From the NCBI RefSeq assembly GCF_033115175.1, contig NC_084850.1, positions 101,247,439 through 101,311,438 of the forward strand: a DNA stretch of 64,000 bases, in the 5' to 3' direction. Origin of the DNA: Lepus europaeus (Eukaryota > Chordata > Mammalia > Lagomorpha > Leporidae). The translations under genes and the position numbers were made by a program. The notes below the pieces were generated by a model that saw nothing but the letters and a program-made list of their open reading frames with translations, did no database searches and was not told where the DNA came from. Below are positions 12,198 through 23,891 of the stretch, piece by piece (the first letter of the stretch is position 1; every line of letters begins with the position of its first letter).

Positions 12198-12736
12198 TCT
12201 TTTAGTTTGTTGTAAGTAGACCCCAGCAATACATGAATCCTGAGAGAAAGAGCTGTCATAGGTGTCACCCTGTTCCTGGTAGTATGACATGACAACACAC
12301 AACACATGCTGCCATTTACTCCATGACCACTAGCAGGCGCTGTGCTGCTGTTTCCCACAGCATAGCTCCTTTCATGGGCCGCCTTTATCATCCCTGTGTT
12401 TCAGGCAAGGAGACCAAGGTTTTTCAAAGTCCTAGGTTTTAGAGAAGGGAAGGCGTGACTTCTGCTGCTGGGCAAACAGAGGGCTGTGACTGGGGAGGGA
12501 AATCAGGGAGCGGGGGGTTCCAGGACCAGTATGTGGAAAATACCAACGTAATGAACCAATCAATGTCAGAGGTCAAGTAGATGCCTACATGTTTACAACA
12601 GGGTTTCCTGGGGCCTTTCAAGTAGAACTGCCTGTAGCTGTGGACTGTCACCTGACAGAGCTGACAGCTGCGCCCCACCCATGCCACTGTGGCAGCTGAA
12701 CAAACTACACCACTCACAGTTTTCTATTATAAGTTA

Positions 12737-13071
12737 ATTTTTTAAAGATTTATTTATTTATTTGAAAGTCAGAGTTACACAGAGAGAGAAGGAGAGGCAG
12801 AGAGAGAGAGAGAGATGTCTTCCATCTGCTGGTTCACTCCCCTGTGGGCCACAATGGCTGGAGCTGCGCCGATCTGAAGCCAGGAGCCAGGAGCTTCTTC
12901 CGGGTCTCCCACGTGGGTGCAGGGGCCCAAGGACGTGGGCCATCTTCCACTGCTTTCCCAGGCCACAGCAGAGAGCTGGATTGGAAGAGGAGCAGCCAGG
13001 ACTACCGGCGTCCATATGGGATGCTGGCACTGCAGGTGGCAGTTTTACCTGCTACACCACAGCGCCGGCCC
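12737..13071 (-). repeat. CSINE
   Basis: Reverse copy; ATAAGTTAATTTTT-like target sequence recurs at 13073 and 13745, marking repeated insertion at one site. Confidence 0.9.
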
Positions 13072-13099
13072 CTATAATTTAATTTTTAAAAAGGATTTA

Positions 13100-13402
13100 T
13101 TTGGGGCCAGTGCTGTGGCATAGCAGGTAAAGCCACCGCCTGCAGTGCTGGCACTCCACATGGTGCCGGTTTGAGTCCTGGCTGCTCCTCTTCCAATCCA
13201 GCTCTCTGCTATGGGCTGGGAAAGCAGTGGAAGATGGCCCTGCACCCATGTGGGAAGACTCAGAAGCTCCTGGCTTCCGATCGGCCCAGCTCCAGCTATT
13301 GTAGCCTTTTGGGGAATGAACCAGCAGACAGAAGACTACTCTCTCTCTCTGCCTCCACCTCTCTGTAACTCTCTGTCTCTCAAATAAATAAATCTTTTAA
13401 AA
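13100..13402 (+). repeat. CSINE
   Basis: Forward copy, GGGGCCAGTGCTGTGGC to CAAATAAATAAATC. Confidence 0.9.
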
Positions 13403-13411
13403 AACAGATTT

Positions 13412-13744
13412 CACAATTAAAAAATTTATCTATTTCAAAGATGGAGTTATAGAAAGAGAGAGAAAGAGGAGGAGAGACAGAGATCTGTCTTCCATTCTGT
13501 GGTTCACTCCCCAAATGCCCGCAACAGTTGGTTCTGGGCCAGGCTGAATCCAGGAGTCTGGAACTTCTGGGTTTCCCATATGGGTGCAGGGGCCTAAGCA
13601 CTTGGGCCATCTTCTGCTGTGTTCCCAGGCAAGTTAGCAGGGAGCTGGATTGGAAGTGGAACAACCAGGACTTGAACCTGTGCCCCATGGGATGCTGACA
13701 TTGCAGGCTGTGGCTTCAACCCGCTGTGCCACAGTGCCAGCCCC
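13412..13744 (-). repeat. CSINE
   Basis: Reverse copy tail-to-tail with the previous one. A short reverse fragment follows at 13760-13845. Confidence 0.9.
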
Positions 13745-13844
13745 TATAACTTAATTTTTCAAATTTATTTTTATTTATTTGAAAGGCAGAAGACACAGTG
13801 GGAGGGGAGGAGGGATTGAGGGAGGGAGGGAGGGAGGTATATAC

Positions 13845-14365
13845 TAAGTCTATCATCTGTATATAAAGATATTTAAAAATAAATCTTAGAGCCAGCGCCG
13901 CGGCTCACTAGGCTAATCCTCTGCCTGCGGCGCTGGCACACCGGGTTCTAGTCCCGGTCAGGGCGCCAGATTCTGTCTCGATTGCCCCTCTTCCAGGCCA
14001 GCTCTCTGCTATGGCCCGGGAGTACAGTGGAGGATGGCCCAAGTCCTTGGGCCCTCCACCCCATGGGAGACCAGGATGAACACCTGGCTCCTGCCTTCGG
14101 TTCTCGGTTCAGTGTGGTGCGCCGGCCTCGGCGGCCATTGGAGGGTGAACCAAAGGCAAAGGAAGACCTTTCTGTCTCTCTCGCTCTCTGTCCACTCTGC
14201 CTGTCAAAAAAAAAAAAATCTTAATGAAGAATGGGATGGGAGAAGGAGTAGCAGATGGGATGGTTTGTGGGTGGGAGGGTGGTTATGGGGGGAAAATCCG
14301 CTATAATCCAAAAGTTGTACTTTTAAAATTTATATTTATTAAATAAAAATTTACTTAAAAAAAAA
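13845..14365 (+). mobile_element. Rabbit-type L1 3' tail, split by a CSINE
   Basis: The stretch GTGGGAGGGTGGTTATGG, CCAAAAGTTGTACTTT and TATTTATTAAATAAAA followed by poly-A matches the end of the lagomorph L1 3' UTR as I recall it. The 5' part is absent (truncated insertion) and a CSINE sits inside. Confidence 0.6.
13889..14218 (+). repeat. CSINE, young GC-rich subtype, inside an L1 tail
   Basis: Forward copy; AAATCTTA is repeated on both sides. Confidence 0.9.
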
Positions 14366-14424
14366 CCATAAGTCTCCCTCCAGGGGAAAAAAAAAAGGCA
14401 AAAAGCTCTTAAGACATTAGTGTT

Positions 14425-14865
14425 GGTAATGATTTTTTTTTTGGACACGACACCAAAAGCACAGGTAATAAAAGCAAAACCTCCTAAGTGAGCATACAAA
14501 TAATGTTCCTGTCCAGCAAAGGAAACAATCTACAAAATGCAAAGGCAACCTACAGAATAGGAGAAAACATCTGCAAGCTACTTATCTGGTAAGAGGTTAA
14601 TATCCCCCCAAATATAAGGAACTTATACTAGTAAATACCATGGCTTATGAACTCCATCTATCCATCTATCATCCATCCATACAACAATGATCCGATTGAA
14701 AAACAGGCAAGGGACATTAATAGACATTTCTCCAAAAACATACCAGTGGCTAACAAGTACATGCAAAGCCGCTCAACATCACTATTAGGGAAATGCAAAT
14801 CAAAACCACCATGACATGCCATCTCATGCCTGCTCCAACAGTTGTGTTTAAAAAAGTCAAAAGGC
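14425..14865 (+). mobile_element. L1 ORF2 3'-end relic
   Basis: CACCAAAAGCACAGGTAATA, CAGCAAAGGAAACAATC, AGAATAGGAGAAAACATC and GGGAAATGCAAATCAAAACC follow the end of mammalian L1 ORF2. Decayed, no open frame. Confidence 0.85.
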
Positions 14866-14871
14866 AGGGTG

Positions 14872-15156
14872 GGGGCTGGCATTGTGGTGCAGCAGGTTAA
14901 ACCGACATCCCATATGAGCGCTGGTTCCAGACCTGGATGCTCCATTTCAGATCCAGCTTGCTGCTAATGTACTTGAGAAAGCAGTGGAAGATGGCCCAAT
15001 TACTTGGGCCCCTGCACTCATGTGGACGATCCAGATGGAGGTCTTGGCTTCTGGCTTCAGCCTGGCTCAGCCCCGGACATTGAAACCATTTGGGGACTGA
15101 ACCAGTGAATGGAAGCTCTCTCTCTCTCTGCATTTCAAATAAATAAGTCTTATAAA
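14872..15156 (+). repeat. CSINE
   Basis: Forward, GGGGCTGGCATTGTGGTGC to CAAATAAATAAGTC. Confidence 0.9.
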
Positions 15157-15467
15157 GGGTGGGTGTTGTGGTGCAGTGAACTAAGTCACTGCTAAGGATG
15201 CCCACATCTCATATCAGAGTGCCAGTTCGAATCCTGCCTACTCTACTTCCAATCCAGTTCCCTGCTAACGCTCTGGAGAAGGCACTAGAAGATAGCCCAA
15301 GTCCATGGGCCCCTGCGGATTATGTGGGAGACCCAGATGGAGTTCCTGACTCCTGACTTCAGCCTGGTCCAGCTCTAGGTGTTGTGGCCATTTGGGGAGT
15401 GAACTGGTTTGGGGAAACTATTTCTGTCACTCCAGCTTTCAAATAAATCAATCTGAAAAAAAAAAAA
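15157..15467 (+). repeat. CSINE, older subtype
   Basis: Forward, GGGTGGGTGTTGTGGTGC to CAAATAAATCAATC and poly-A, abutting the previous copy. Confidence 0.9.
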
Positions 15468-15479
15468 AGTCTACTGGGT

Positions 15480-16325
15480 GAAGAGTAGATAAACTTGCAT
15501 TCTCAAATAGGCACATTCCCCAAGTAAACGTTTCTGTAGGAATTAAGCCTCAGTGGACCAGTCAGGGAAATTGATAATGTATATGATGTGGGATGAATGG
15601 GCAGTGAGCGACAAGACACCAAGACTTCCAGCAGTCTCTCTACATAGACCCTGCACTGCTGAAAAACTCCACCCCATTCCATGCAAATTCGGCATATCCA
15701 CTTTCCCACGATATACCTGAGCCACCTCCATCACACAAGACACCATAATTAACACGTGCTGAGCTCCACCCACAAAACCTTCCCAGAGATCACCAGGAGC
15801 ACTTAACCCCACCCAAATTCCACCACCTTTGTATATTAAATTAGGGAACTGCATCTTACAACATAAAGGGGATTACTGAACTGGGGTGGTGCAAGATCCT
15901 CCTCCAAGGTTGCCCATATTTAGTTGAGTGTGTACTCTTTAAATAAGCCTTGCTCTTATTCTTGCACTTTATGTGTCTGCTTTGGATTCATTTTTTAAAA
16001 AGGTTTATTGATTTGAAAGTCTGAGTTACACAGAGACAGGCAGAGAGAGGTCTTCCATCCGCTGGTTCACTGCTCAAATGGCTGCACCAGAGTTGTGCTG
16101 ATCCGAAGCCAGGAGCTTCTTCTGGGTCTCCCGCAGGGGTGCAGGGGCCCAAGGACTTGGGCCATCTTCCACTGCTTTCCCAGGCCACAGCAAAGCTGGA
16201 TCGGAAGTGGAGCAGCCAGGTTTGATCCAGTGCCCATATGGGATGCCAGTACCGCAGGCACCGGCCCCTGGATTCATTTCCTACACCTTGGAATAAATCC
16301 ATCTGGGGGCCCTCGCATATCCCAG
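15480..16325 (+). mobile_element. Probable solo LTR of a retrovirus-like element, split by a CSINE
   Basis: A fossil LTR. Late in the element are TTTAAATAAGCCTTGCTC, CTTGCACTTTATGTGTC, TTGGATTCATTT and, beyond the CSINE, GGAATAAATCCATCTGGGGG CCCTCGC, the kind of U5 end seen in gamma-retroviral LTRs. No internal region is recognisable. The left edge is a guess. Confidence 0.45.
16003..16268 (-). repeat. CSINE nested in the LTR
   Basis: Reverse copy with TTGGATTCATTTTT / CTGGATTCATTTCC at its edges. Confidence 0.85.
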
Positions 16326-16349
16326 AAAAGTGGCTGTTTAAAAATTATT

Positions 16350-16628
16350 CATCGGCTGGCGCCGTGGCTTAACAGGCTAATCCTCCGCCTTGCGGCGCCG
16401 GCACACCGGATTCTATCCCGGTTGCCCCTCTTCTAGGCCAGCTCTCTGCTGTGGCCCGGGAAGGCAGTGGAGGGTGGCCCAAGTCCTTGGGCCCTGCACC
16501 CGCATGGGAGACCAGGAGAAGTACCTGGCTCCTGGCTTTGGATCAGTATGATACGCCGGCAGCAGCGGCCATTGGAGGGTGAACCAACAGCAAAAAGGAA
16601 GACCTTTCTCTCTATCCACTCTGTCAAA
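16350..16628 (+). repeat. CSINE, young GC-rich subtype
   Basis: Forward copy, GGCTGGCGCCGTGGCTTAAC to TCCACTCTGTCAAAAA. Confidence 0.9.
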
Positions 16629-16629
16629 A

Positions 16630-16823
16630 ATATATATATTCATTTATTTGAAAGACAGGAGAATGAATCTCCCATCTGCTGGTTTACTCCCCAAATGGCT
16701 GAAGCCATGACCCAGAAGCTTTTTACAGTTCTCCCACGTGGGTGCAGGGGCCCAAGCACATTAGTAAGGAGCCAGTCTGGAAGTGCAGCAGCCAGGACTT
16801 GAACCGGGCCCATACCAGCCCCA
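16630..16823 (-). repeat. CSINE with internal deletions
   Basis: Reverse, only about 190 bases: tail at 16640, head shortened at CCATACCAGCCCC. 16824-17139 is unassigned. Confidence 0.8.
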
Positions 16824-17139
16824 AAAACACTTTTGGTAAAGCAAGTAGCAAATTCTGTCTTGTGCACTGCGCACTTCAGGTATTGTAGCGTTCAAAGCAG
16901 CATCCAAAGCAACCAGGTCTCATGACCTCTGGATGGCACAAGTTGATGTGGGGATTCCTGTCCCTACACCCCTCTGCTACACTTGCTTTCCTTTTTGCCA
17001 AATGTTTTCTTGGTAGGATGGACCTGCTGACTTTTTACTTTACAGTTCAACTCACATGCTGGTTTTCCAGCCTTCAGTATGAGTAAAAGGATGCAAGAAC
17101 TTAAAGGACTCTTCAATGGTATATTAGAAATGTCTATTC

Positions 17140-17441
17140 AGGCCGGCACCGTGGCTCAATAGGCTAATCCTCTGCCATGCGGTGCCAGCACACCAGGTTC
17201 TACTCCTGGTCAGTGCGCCGGATTCTGTCCCGGTTGCCCCTCTCCCAGGCCAACTCTCTGCTGTGGCCTGGGAGTGCAAGTGGAGGATGGCCCAAGTGCT
17301 TGGGCCCTGCACCAGTATGGAAGACCAGGAGAAGCACCTGGCTCCTGATCAGTGTGGTGTGCTGGCCGCGGCGGCCATTGGAGGGTGAACCAATGCCAAA
17401 GGAAGACCTGTCTCTCACTGTCCACTCTGTCAAAAAAAAAA
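17140..17441 (+). repeat. CSINE, young GC-rich subtype
   Basis: Forward copy with site duplication ATGTCTATTCA / AAGTCTATTCA. Confidence 0.9.
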
Positions 17442-17511
17442 AAGTCTATTCAGAATAGTGTCAAGAATTAAGACATTGTAAGTCTTGTGTGTTTGGAAGT
17501 ATACACTTTTT

Positions 17512-17945
17512 TTAAGAAAAGATTTATTTGAAAGGCAGAGTTAGACAAAGGCAGAATCTTCCATCTGCTGGTTCACTCCCCAGATGGCTGCGCTGAAGCC
17601 AGGAGATATAAACTCCATCTGGGTCTTCCAAGTGGGCAGCAGGGGCCCACATGCTCAGGCCTTCTGCTGCTTTCCCAGGCTTATCAGTGCTGCCACTTCT
17701 GGCACCAGCAGCCATGTGTGAGCCCCCACTGCTCCACTCATGATCCAGCTTACTGATGCACCTGGGAAAGCAGTGGAGGATGGCCCAAGTGCTTGGGCCC
17801 CTGCATCCACGTGGCAGACTTGGCAGAAGGCTCCTGGCTTCTATCTGCCCAGCTCCAACTGCTGCTGCCATTTGGGGAGTGAACCAGTGGATGGTAGATC
17901 TGTCTCTGCCTCTTAACTCTTTCAAGTAAAATAAACCTTAAACTT
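17512..17945. repeat. Two convergent CSINE fragments
   Basis: A reverse 3' part (17512 to about 17680) is followed by a forward 3' part (about 17725-17945). They could pair as a hairpin with about 150-base arms. Confidence 0.7.
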
Positions 17946-18064
17946 GAGGTCTCTATCCTGTTGGTAGTCCATGCTCACTTGCCTACCGAATTTCCCCCCA
18001 AGTTTCCTTCCTCCTGGATCGGCTCTGAAATTACAAACTTGGCTGAATAAAGAAACAGCATTTG

Positions 18065-18991
18065 TTTTCAGGTTTCAACTTTTATTCATCTTAATGAAGA
18101 ACATCCTAAACATCATGAGACACAACAGAATACTTTTTTTCTCTTCCACCATTTAAAAAAAAAAGACATTTACCAACATTTCGAAGAAGCTCTTCTCTAT
18201 AACCTTGGCAACGTAAAAAAGGTCCTAAAATTATGTTGATGCAGATTTCTTAAGTGTTTGGAAATTGCTTCCTATGATAAACATTGTATAAGATTTTTAA
18301 AAACATTTTTAGATACAAATAAAAAAATAAAAGTCTGACCAAATTGGTTTTTTTTGGCCAGAAGCAATAATCCTGAGAGCCTAAACTAATAAAGTAGTGA
18401 AAAGAAAAATACTCAGGCCCTGCCAATGTCCTATTATCTTTAAATGGGAGAAAAAAATTTTTACAATAAAACATGGAGCTTTCTAAAAGGTCTTTAACAA
18501 GCTACCCTGGGAGCTCAATTCAAAAATAGAAGTTGATATACTAAGATGTTTCAGTGCAGCTCCAAAAAAAAAAAAAAATCGTTATAAATAGACGTTTGGA
18601 AGGATGATCCTGGATCAGAAGTGTTATTCCTTGTGTATCTGAGAACAGTAAGAAGGGGGAGAATTATCTCTGGCAGCAGCAGGCTGACAGTATACTCACC
18701 TCCCAGAGGTGATAAAGATGCTGAGGGCTGGACACTGGGGACATACCCCTTACTCCCAACCCCAAGAGTAGAGGATTAAAACGGGTTCAGAATCTCCCCC
18801 AAAGCAGACCAACCCTGACATGCACTGCAAGCAAAAAAGGCCCAGAGATGCTGGGTGGGTGAGGGATGCGAGGGAAGAAATGCTAACAGTCTAGAAGGAA
18901 AGCAGAGAGAAGCACAGCAGGGTTCGACAGACGCAGGTCTGCTCACTGCCCACGTCCAGGCCTCACCTACGGTATGGGCACACACTGCATC
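18065..18991 (-). other. RBM3: RBM3 3' UTR and polyadenylation signal
   Basis: The roughly 900 bases after the stop codon carry no SINE and are A/T-rich. A canonical AATAAA on the minus strand lies at 18086-18081, so cleavage is expected near 18060-18070. The extent is inferred from the signal and the absence of repeats. Confidence 0.7.
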
Positions 18992-20814
18992 TCAGTTGTC
19001 ATAATTGTCCCTGTAGTTTCCTCCTGAGTAGCGGTCGTAACCACCCTGGCTTCTGGGGAAAAGTACGTGAGCTTTACACGAACATTATACACAGCTATGT
19101 ATGTCACGTTAACTTTGAATGCGTAAAACGGGACACAGCAACTTGAAGTTTATGTCTAGGGAACACAGCTTCATGCATACAAGTTACCGTATTAAATTCT
19201 ATCACGCTTGGTGCACTAGAGTCACCAATCAAACACAGCACAATCCACACAAAAGCATTACCACTCAGTCCTGGTGCAATCAAATGACCACACAATGTAT
19301 TACGTAACACAAAATGTTGTAGTTCATACCCGTCCTTAGTGCACACTAGTAACACCTAGGTGTGACAGGCGTGCGAATCCCCAGGCAGCTGAGCACTTAT
19401 GGACAGAGGAGCAGAGCACCCCACCCCACCCCACCCCGACTACCAACCTGCCACCATAGTCCCGGGACCGTCCATATCCGTATCCATATCCTCCAGGTCG
19501 CGATTCATACCTGCCGCTCCCATAGCCCTGGTCCCCACCACCTACAGCGGGCGAGAAATATTTAAGCAGCAGTTGCCCAGACACACGGCACTAACAGGTG
19601 GATGCCCCACACGCCAGGATCAAACTGACTACACACTTACCTCTGGAGTAGCTGCGACCACGCCCATGGGCCCCAAAGGCACCCCCTCTGGTTCCCCGGG
19701 CAGACTTGCCTGCGTGGTCCACGCGGATCTGCCGACCATCCAGGGACTAGGCGTGGCAGGGAGACACAAGGAGGGCGGATTGGCAGTCAGTCAGGGCAGT
19801 GGCGAGCTCAGAGCGGGCACGGGCAGGTGGGCGCAAGAGCCCAGAAATGCCTGCTAGGCACCAGGTTCTGGGTGCCATGTTCCAGAACAAGCTCCTTTGA
19901 CCAGAATGGCTTCATCAGGAGCTACAGCATCCCACAAAATGACCTGTATCCACCGTGTTCCCCCTGCCACTACTTACATCTTGACTGAACTCAGGCTGAG
20001 TTCTCCTCCCCACTCCTCTAAGCTGCCCGACTATTAGGGCTAGACAGACACCTCTCTTGGTTTGAGGCTTCCGAGTCCATCCCAGAAGACTCACGAGGTC
20101 CTCTCCGGGCCAGGCCCACAGGTCTGCAGACTCTACTACCTAAGCCCAGGGCAGGTCAACCATCCACAGGTGGCTTCTCGGCCTCATGCAGGACCAGTCG
20201 TCGCCTCCCAGGCAGCCCGGCTCTGTGTGCCGCTGCCCTCCACCCCCTAGAACAGAAGGCAGTCACGCTCCTGTGAGTGGGCACTGCGGGGCTTGGTGGC
20301 CACGCTGCCCCTAGCAGACACAGAGGGAAAAACAGAAGGAACGGAGGAGTGGCAGACGGGGACAGGGCCCCTCTGCAGGTAGAAGGCCTCACCTCTCCAT
20401 TCATGGCTCTCATGGCGTCAGAGGCGTGCTCTGGGTTTGTGAAGGTGATGAAGCCAAAACCCCGGGATCGCTGAGTCTCCCGGTCCTTGACAACCACCAC
20501 TGCAGGAGGAGAGAGATGGGGAAAGACGGTGATGAGGGTGGCCTGCAAAGTAGGGACCAACACAATCTCACGGAGTTCTCCGAAATTTACACCTCAGGCC
20601 TAGGAACGATGGAGAAGGATAAATCGAACGTCTGGGTCCTCACTTAACGTTCCCTGACATGCAAGGACCCAGACCTGCTCCCATTATCGCGGGTCCGACT
20701 CCAAGTCTCACCCTCAGAAATAGGCCCGAAGCTGCTGAAGTGGTCTTCCAGCGCTTGCTCATCGGTGTTAAAGTTGAGCCCTCCAATGAACAACTTCCCT
20801 TCTTCAGAGGACAT
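18992..20814 (-). CDS. RBM3: RBM3, cold-inducible RNA-binding protein (5 coding exons)
   Basis: Coding exons on the minus strand are 20814-20712, 20499-20393, 19746-19641, 19541-19448 and 19052-18992; phases join exactly and every intron has GT/AG ends. The 156-residue product matches the human protein (157 residues) from memory almost throughout. One RRM occupies about residues 6-84, with RNP2 LFIGGL at 8-13 and RNP1 RGFGFITF at 47-54. The tail (about 87-156) is rich in RGG and YGG and ends in NYRDNYDN. The family binds mRNA, supports translation and is induced by mild cold. The ATG lies 11 bases or so after the start of the exon, with the known MSSEEGKLF opening. One residue is missing against human in the [11 protein letters not shown] stretch. 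Neighbours TBC1D25 and EBP confirm orthology over CIRBP, the close autosomal paralogue. Confidence 0.97.
19978..20030 (-). other. RBM3: Candidate RBM3 poison exon in intron 3
   Basis: Inside intron 3 (20392-19747) there is a strong orphan 5' splice site, GAT then gtaagta, at 19978/19977, and a TAG acceptor at 20031, enclosing 53 bases. Inclusion after exon 3 (which ends on a codon boundary) would shift the frame before exon 4. The segment holds a GGGG run and another G5 run follows the donor. Human RBM3 is known to carry a temperature-sensitive poison exon (E3a) in this intron whose skipping depends on HNRNPH1, a G-run binder. The match in position and motifs is seen; identity with E3a, and the acceptor choice, are inference. 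Confidence 0.4.
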
Positions 20815-20939
20815 GGCAGTGAGTTCGAGTCCTGCGGGGAAGGGAATGGACCAGGGGATAAAAAAATAAAAAAGGTTAGGCAAACCAAGGATTAAAGAGA
20901 TACACAAAAAATACACAAAAGGGAACAAAATAATGAATG

Positions 20940-21760
20940 GGTGCAATCTGAAAGGGAAGGAAAATCTACCGGTTTAGAGGAGTCGCCATTTGAAGGCCGC
21001 CATTGCGCATGCCCACAACCTCCCAGGCGCCACGCCCGTCATTTTGTACTGCTGCGCAGACTCAGAACACTCGCGCCTTTCCTCCGCGCCCGCACAAGAT
21101 GGCGGCGGTCACGTGGGAAGCGGGGGGGGGGTGTCCCAGAGTCCCGGCCGTCGTGTGGTCACTACTGCCCCGGACGCCGGCAGCCTGTCTCTGCACTTAG
21201 ATAAAGCGCGCCAAACTCCCAACAACGGAGACGTTTCAGGTGTACGCACGAAACCCGCCCTCCACCCCGACCAACGCCTAAGCATACGTGTCAGCGGCGG
21301 CTCCTTTCCCCACCCACCCGCGCCCCTTCCTCCTGGCCGCCGCAGCATACCAAGGCAGTCGTTCTGCAAGATTTACTTTGCTTACCTAGAAATTAAAAAG
21401 GAAAAGCGGCAGGCAAATGGCCACCTCGCGGGAGCAGAGCGAACAGGGAAGCAGCCGTGCGCGAAGACGCCTGATAAAGCATACGTAGGGTGCACGTCAC
21501 GGGACGTCCTCTCGCCCCCCCCCCCCCGTCAACGTGCTCTGGCGTGCGTGTTCACTGGCTGAGGCCAGAGGAAGGGTGGAGAGGAAGGGATGGCACAGCG
21601 AAGGGAACAATCCTCTCCGCGCGCGCCCGGGAATGGAGCCCACGTTTTTGCAATTGGTGCCCCCTAACGGCAGCCTCCTGCCTGCGTCTGAGACACTTGG
21701 TTCCCTTGCGCGCGGAAACCGTTTAGCTCTCACATCCCTTTCTGTTCTTGACATCACCCT
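20940..21760 (-). promoter_or_regulatory. RBM3: RBM3 CpG-rich promoter and 5' non-coding exon region
   Basis: The stretch is dense in CpG and GC boxes in contrast to the AT-rich repeats on both sides, as expected for this broadly expressed gene. A good minus-strand donor (TCTAG then gtaagc) at 21386/21385 could end the non-coding first exon, whose start would then lie near 21.45-21.5 kb. The transcription start cannot be placed from sequence alone. Confidence 0.6.
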
Positions 21761-22112
21761 CACTGTCCTTGATGTCATTTTTTCCACTTGGCTCTGATAG
21801 CCTCCTAACATCCCTGCCAACGTATTTGCCGTGCTCTGCTCTCAGCCTCCGTCATCTTCTAGTCCCCTCCCCTCATATCCCTTAAGGGCCTGACGTTCCC
21901 ATCACTCTTGCCTTAGACCCTACCTTTTCTCAGTTTCTGCTTCTAACTCGTAGGTTTCTCCTGTGTGACCCACATTTAGCCGCCTGCCCTGGCACCCTTT
22001 ACCCCGGCGTCATTCCTTTGTATCTCTGACGTCAGCCTTCATCCTCTCTGCTTGCCCACAAAGCCACGCTCTACAGGAACTGCCTGAGATGCTTTCCACA
22101 AAACATGACGCC

Positions 22113-22452
22113 TGGGGGCAGGTGCTGTGGTGTAGTAGGATAAGCCTGTCTGCAGTGCCGATGTCCTGTATGGGCACTGTTTGATGTCCCGGGTGCTCCT
22201 CTTCTGATCCAGCTCCCTGCTATGGCCTGGGAAAGCAGTAGGAGATGGTCCAAGTTCTTGGGCCCCTGCACCTGCATGGGAGACCTGGAAGAAGCTCCTG
22301 GCTTCAGATCAGCCCAGTTCCAGCTGTTGCGGCAGTTTGAGGAGTGAACCAGCGATGGAAGACCTTTCCCTCTCTCTCCCTCTCTCTGTCTATGGAAGAT
22401 TTTTTTCTCTCTCTCTCCTTCTTTCAAATAAATAAATAAAATATTTTTAAAA
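22113..22452 (+). repeat. CSINE
   Basis: Forward, GGGGGCAGGTGCTGTGG to the A-rich tail. Confidence 0.9.
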
Positions 22453-22750
22453 AGATTTTTATTTCATTTATTTGAAGGGCAGAGTTACAGAGAGGTAGAA
22501 AGAGAGGTCTTCCATCCACTGTTTCACTCCAACGGAGCTGTGCCGATCCGAAGCCAGGAGCCAGGAGCTTCTTCCAGGTCTCCCATGCTGGTGCAGGGGC
22601 CCAAGGACTTGGGCCATCTCCCACTGCTTTCTCAGGTACATTTGCAGGGAGCTGGATCACAAGAGGAGCAGCCAGGACACGAACCGGCACCCATATGGGA
22701 TGCCAGAGCCATGGACAGAGGCTTAGCCTACTGCGCCACAGTGCCAGCCC
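22453..22750 (-). repeat. CSINE
   Basis: Reverse copy directly tail-to-tail with the previous one. Confidence 0.9.
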
Positions 22751-22752
22751 CT

Positions 22753-22838
22753 ACTGTGTACTTCTAATCCAGCCTCCTGCTAATGGGCTTTCTGGCTCCT
22801 GGCTTTGGCCTGGCCCAGCCCTGGCTGTTGCTTGGAAG

Positions 22839-22906
<68 letters not shown>

Positions 22907-22960
22907 CATATATATAAAATACACACATATATATATGTCAAATTAAATTTTTGTAAAAGA
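22753..22960 (+). repeat. CSINE 3' fragment with expanded (CT)n(TA)n
   Basis: Forward 3' part whose CT tract has grown to about 50 bases (22831-22882) followed by (TA)n to about 22905 and more TA/CA sequence. Confidence 0.8.
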
Positions 22961-22997
22961 AAATAAAGTACCTACAAATGAATTTAACCAAAAGTTT

Positions 22998-23286
22998 TTG
23001 GCATTCATTTATTTATTTGGAAGGCAGTATGACATAGATGGAGAGAAAGATATCTTCCATCTGCTGGTTCACTCACCAAATGCCTGCAAAAGCCAGGGCT
23101 GGGCTCAATCCTGGTTTCCTACATGGGTGGCAGGGACCCAAGTACTTGAGCCATCACCTGCTGCTTCCCAGGATGCACATAGGAAGCTGGAATTGGAAGA
23201 GGAGCCGGGGCTCACACCCAAGCACTCCCCTATGGGCTGCAGGTGTCCCAAGTAGCACCTTGACCGTTGTACCAGAAGCCTGCCCC
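22998..23286 (-). repeat. CSINE, older subtype
   Basis: Reverse copy, head ends AAGCCTGCCCC. Confidence 0.85.
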
Positions 23287-23854
23287 TATTTTCATATTTG
23301 TTATGACTGGTGTAGGGAAATGCTTTTGACTTGTACAGGTTGGTCTTGTATCTGGAAACCTTCCTGAACTCTCTAATCAATCCTATTCATTTTTCTGGTC
23401 GCTTTATTGGTTCTTTAAGGTAGTCACTTATATCATTTGCAAATGAGTTTTAGCAATTCCTTCCACCACTTACACTTCATTTCTTTTTCTTTCTGATAGC
23501 ATCGGCCAGTTTTATATCAGGTACTAGTTTTGAGAATGACCACCCATGCCCTGTTCCTGATGATAAAGGGAAAATGCATTTACAGTTTATTAGGCGGGGC
23601 CAGCACTGTGGAGTAGTGGGAAGAGCTGCTGCCTGCAAGGCCAGCATCCACTACGGGTGCCAGTTCAGGTCCCAGCTGCTCCACTTCTGATCCAGCTCCC
23701 TGCTAATGTGCCTGGGAAAACAAGCAGAAAACGATCCAAGCGCTTGGACCGTGCACCGTGTGGGAGACTTGGAGGAAACTCCTGGCTCCTGACTTCAGCC
23801 TGGTCCAGCCCTGGCTGTTGCAGCCATTTAGTAAGTGAACCAGTGGATAGAAGT

Positions 23855-23891
<37 letters not shown>

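Noticed and set aside
1-17945. WDR13, the next gene in the human order after RBM3
   Set aside because: No exon of a WD-repeat protein could be found; the human gap between the two genes is itself about 20 kb as I recall it, so the gene should lie left of the window.
20990-21562. 190-codon + strand frame in the RBM3 CpG island
   Set aside because: CpG-rich promoter sequence with few stops; no recognisable protein.
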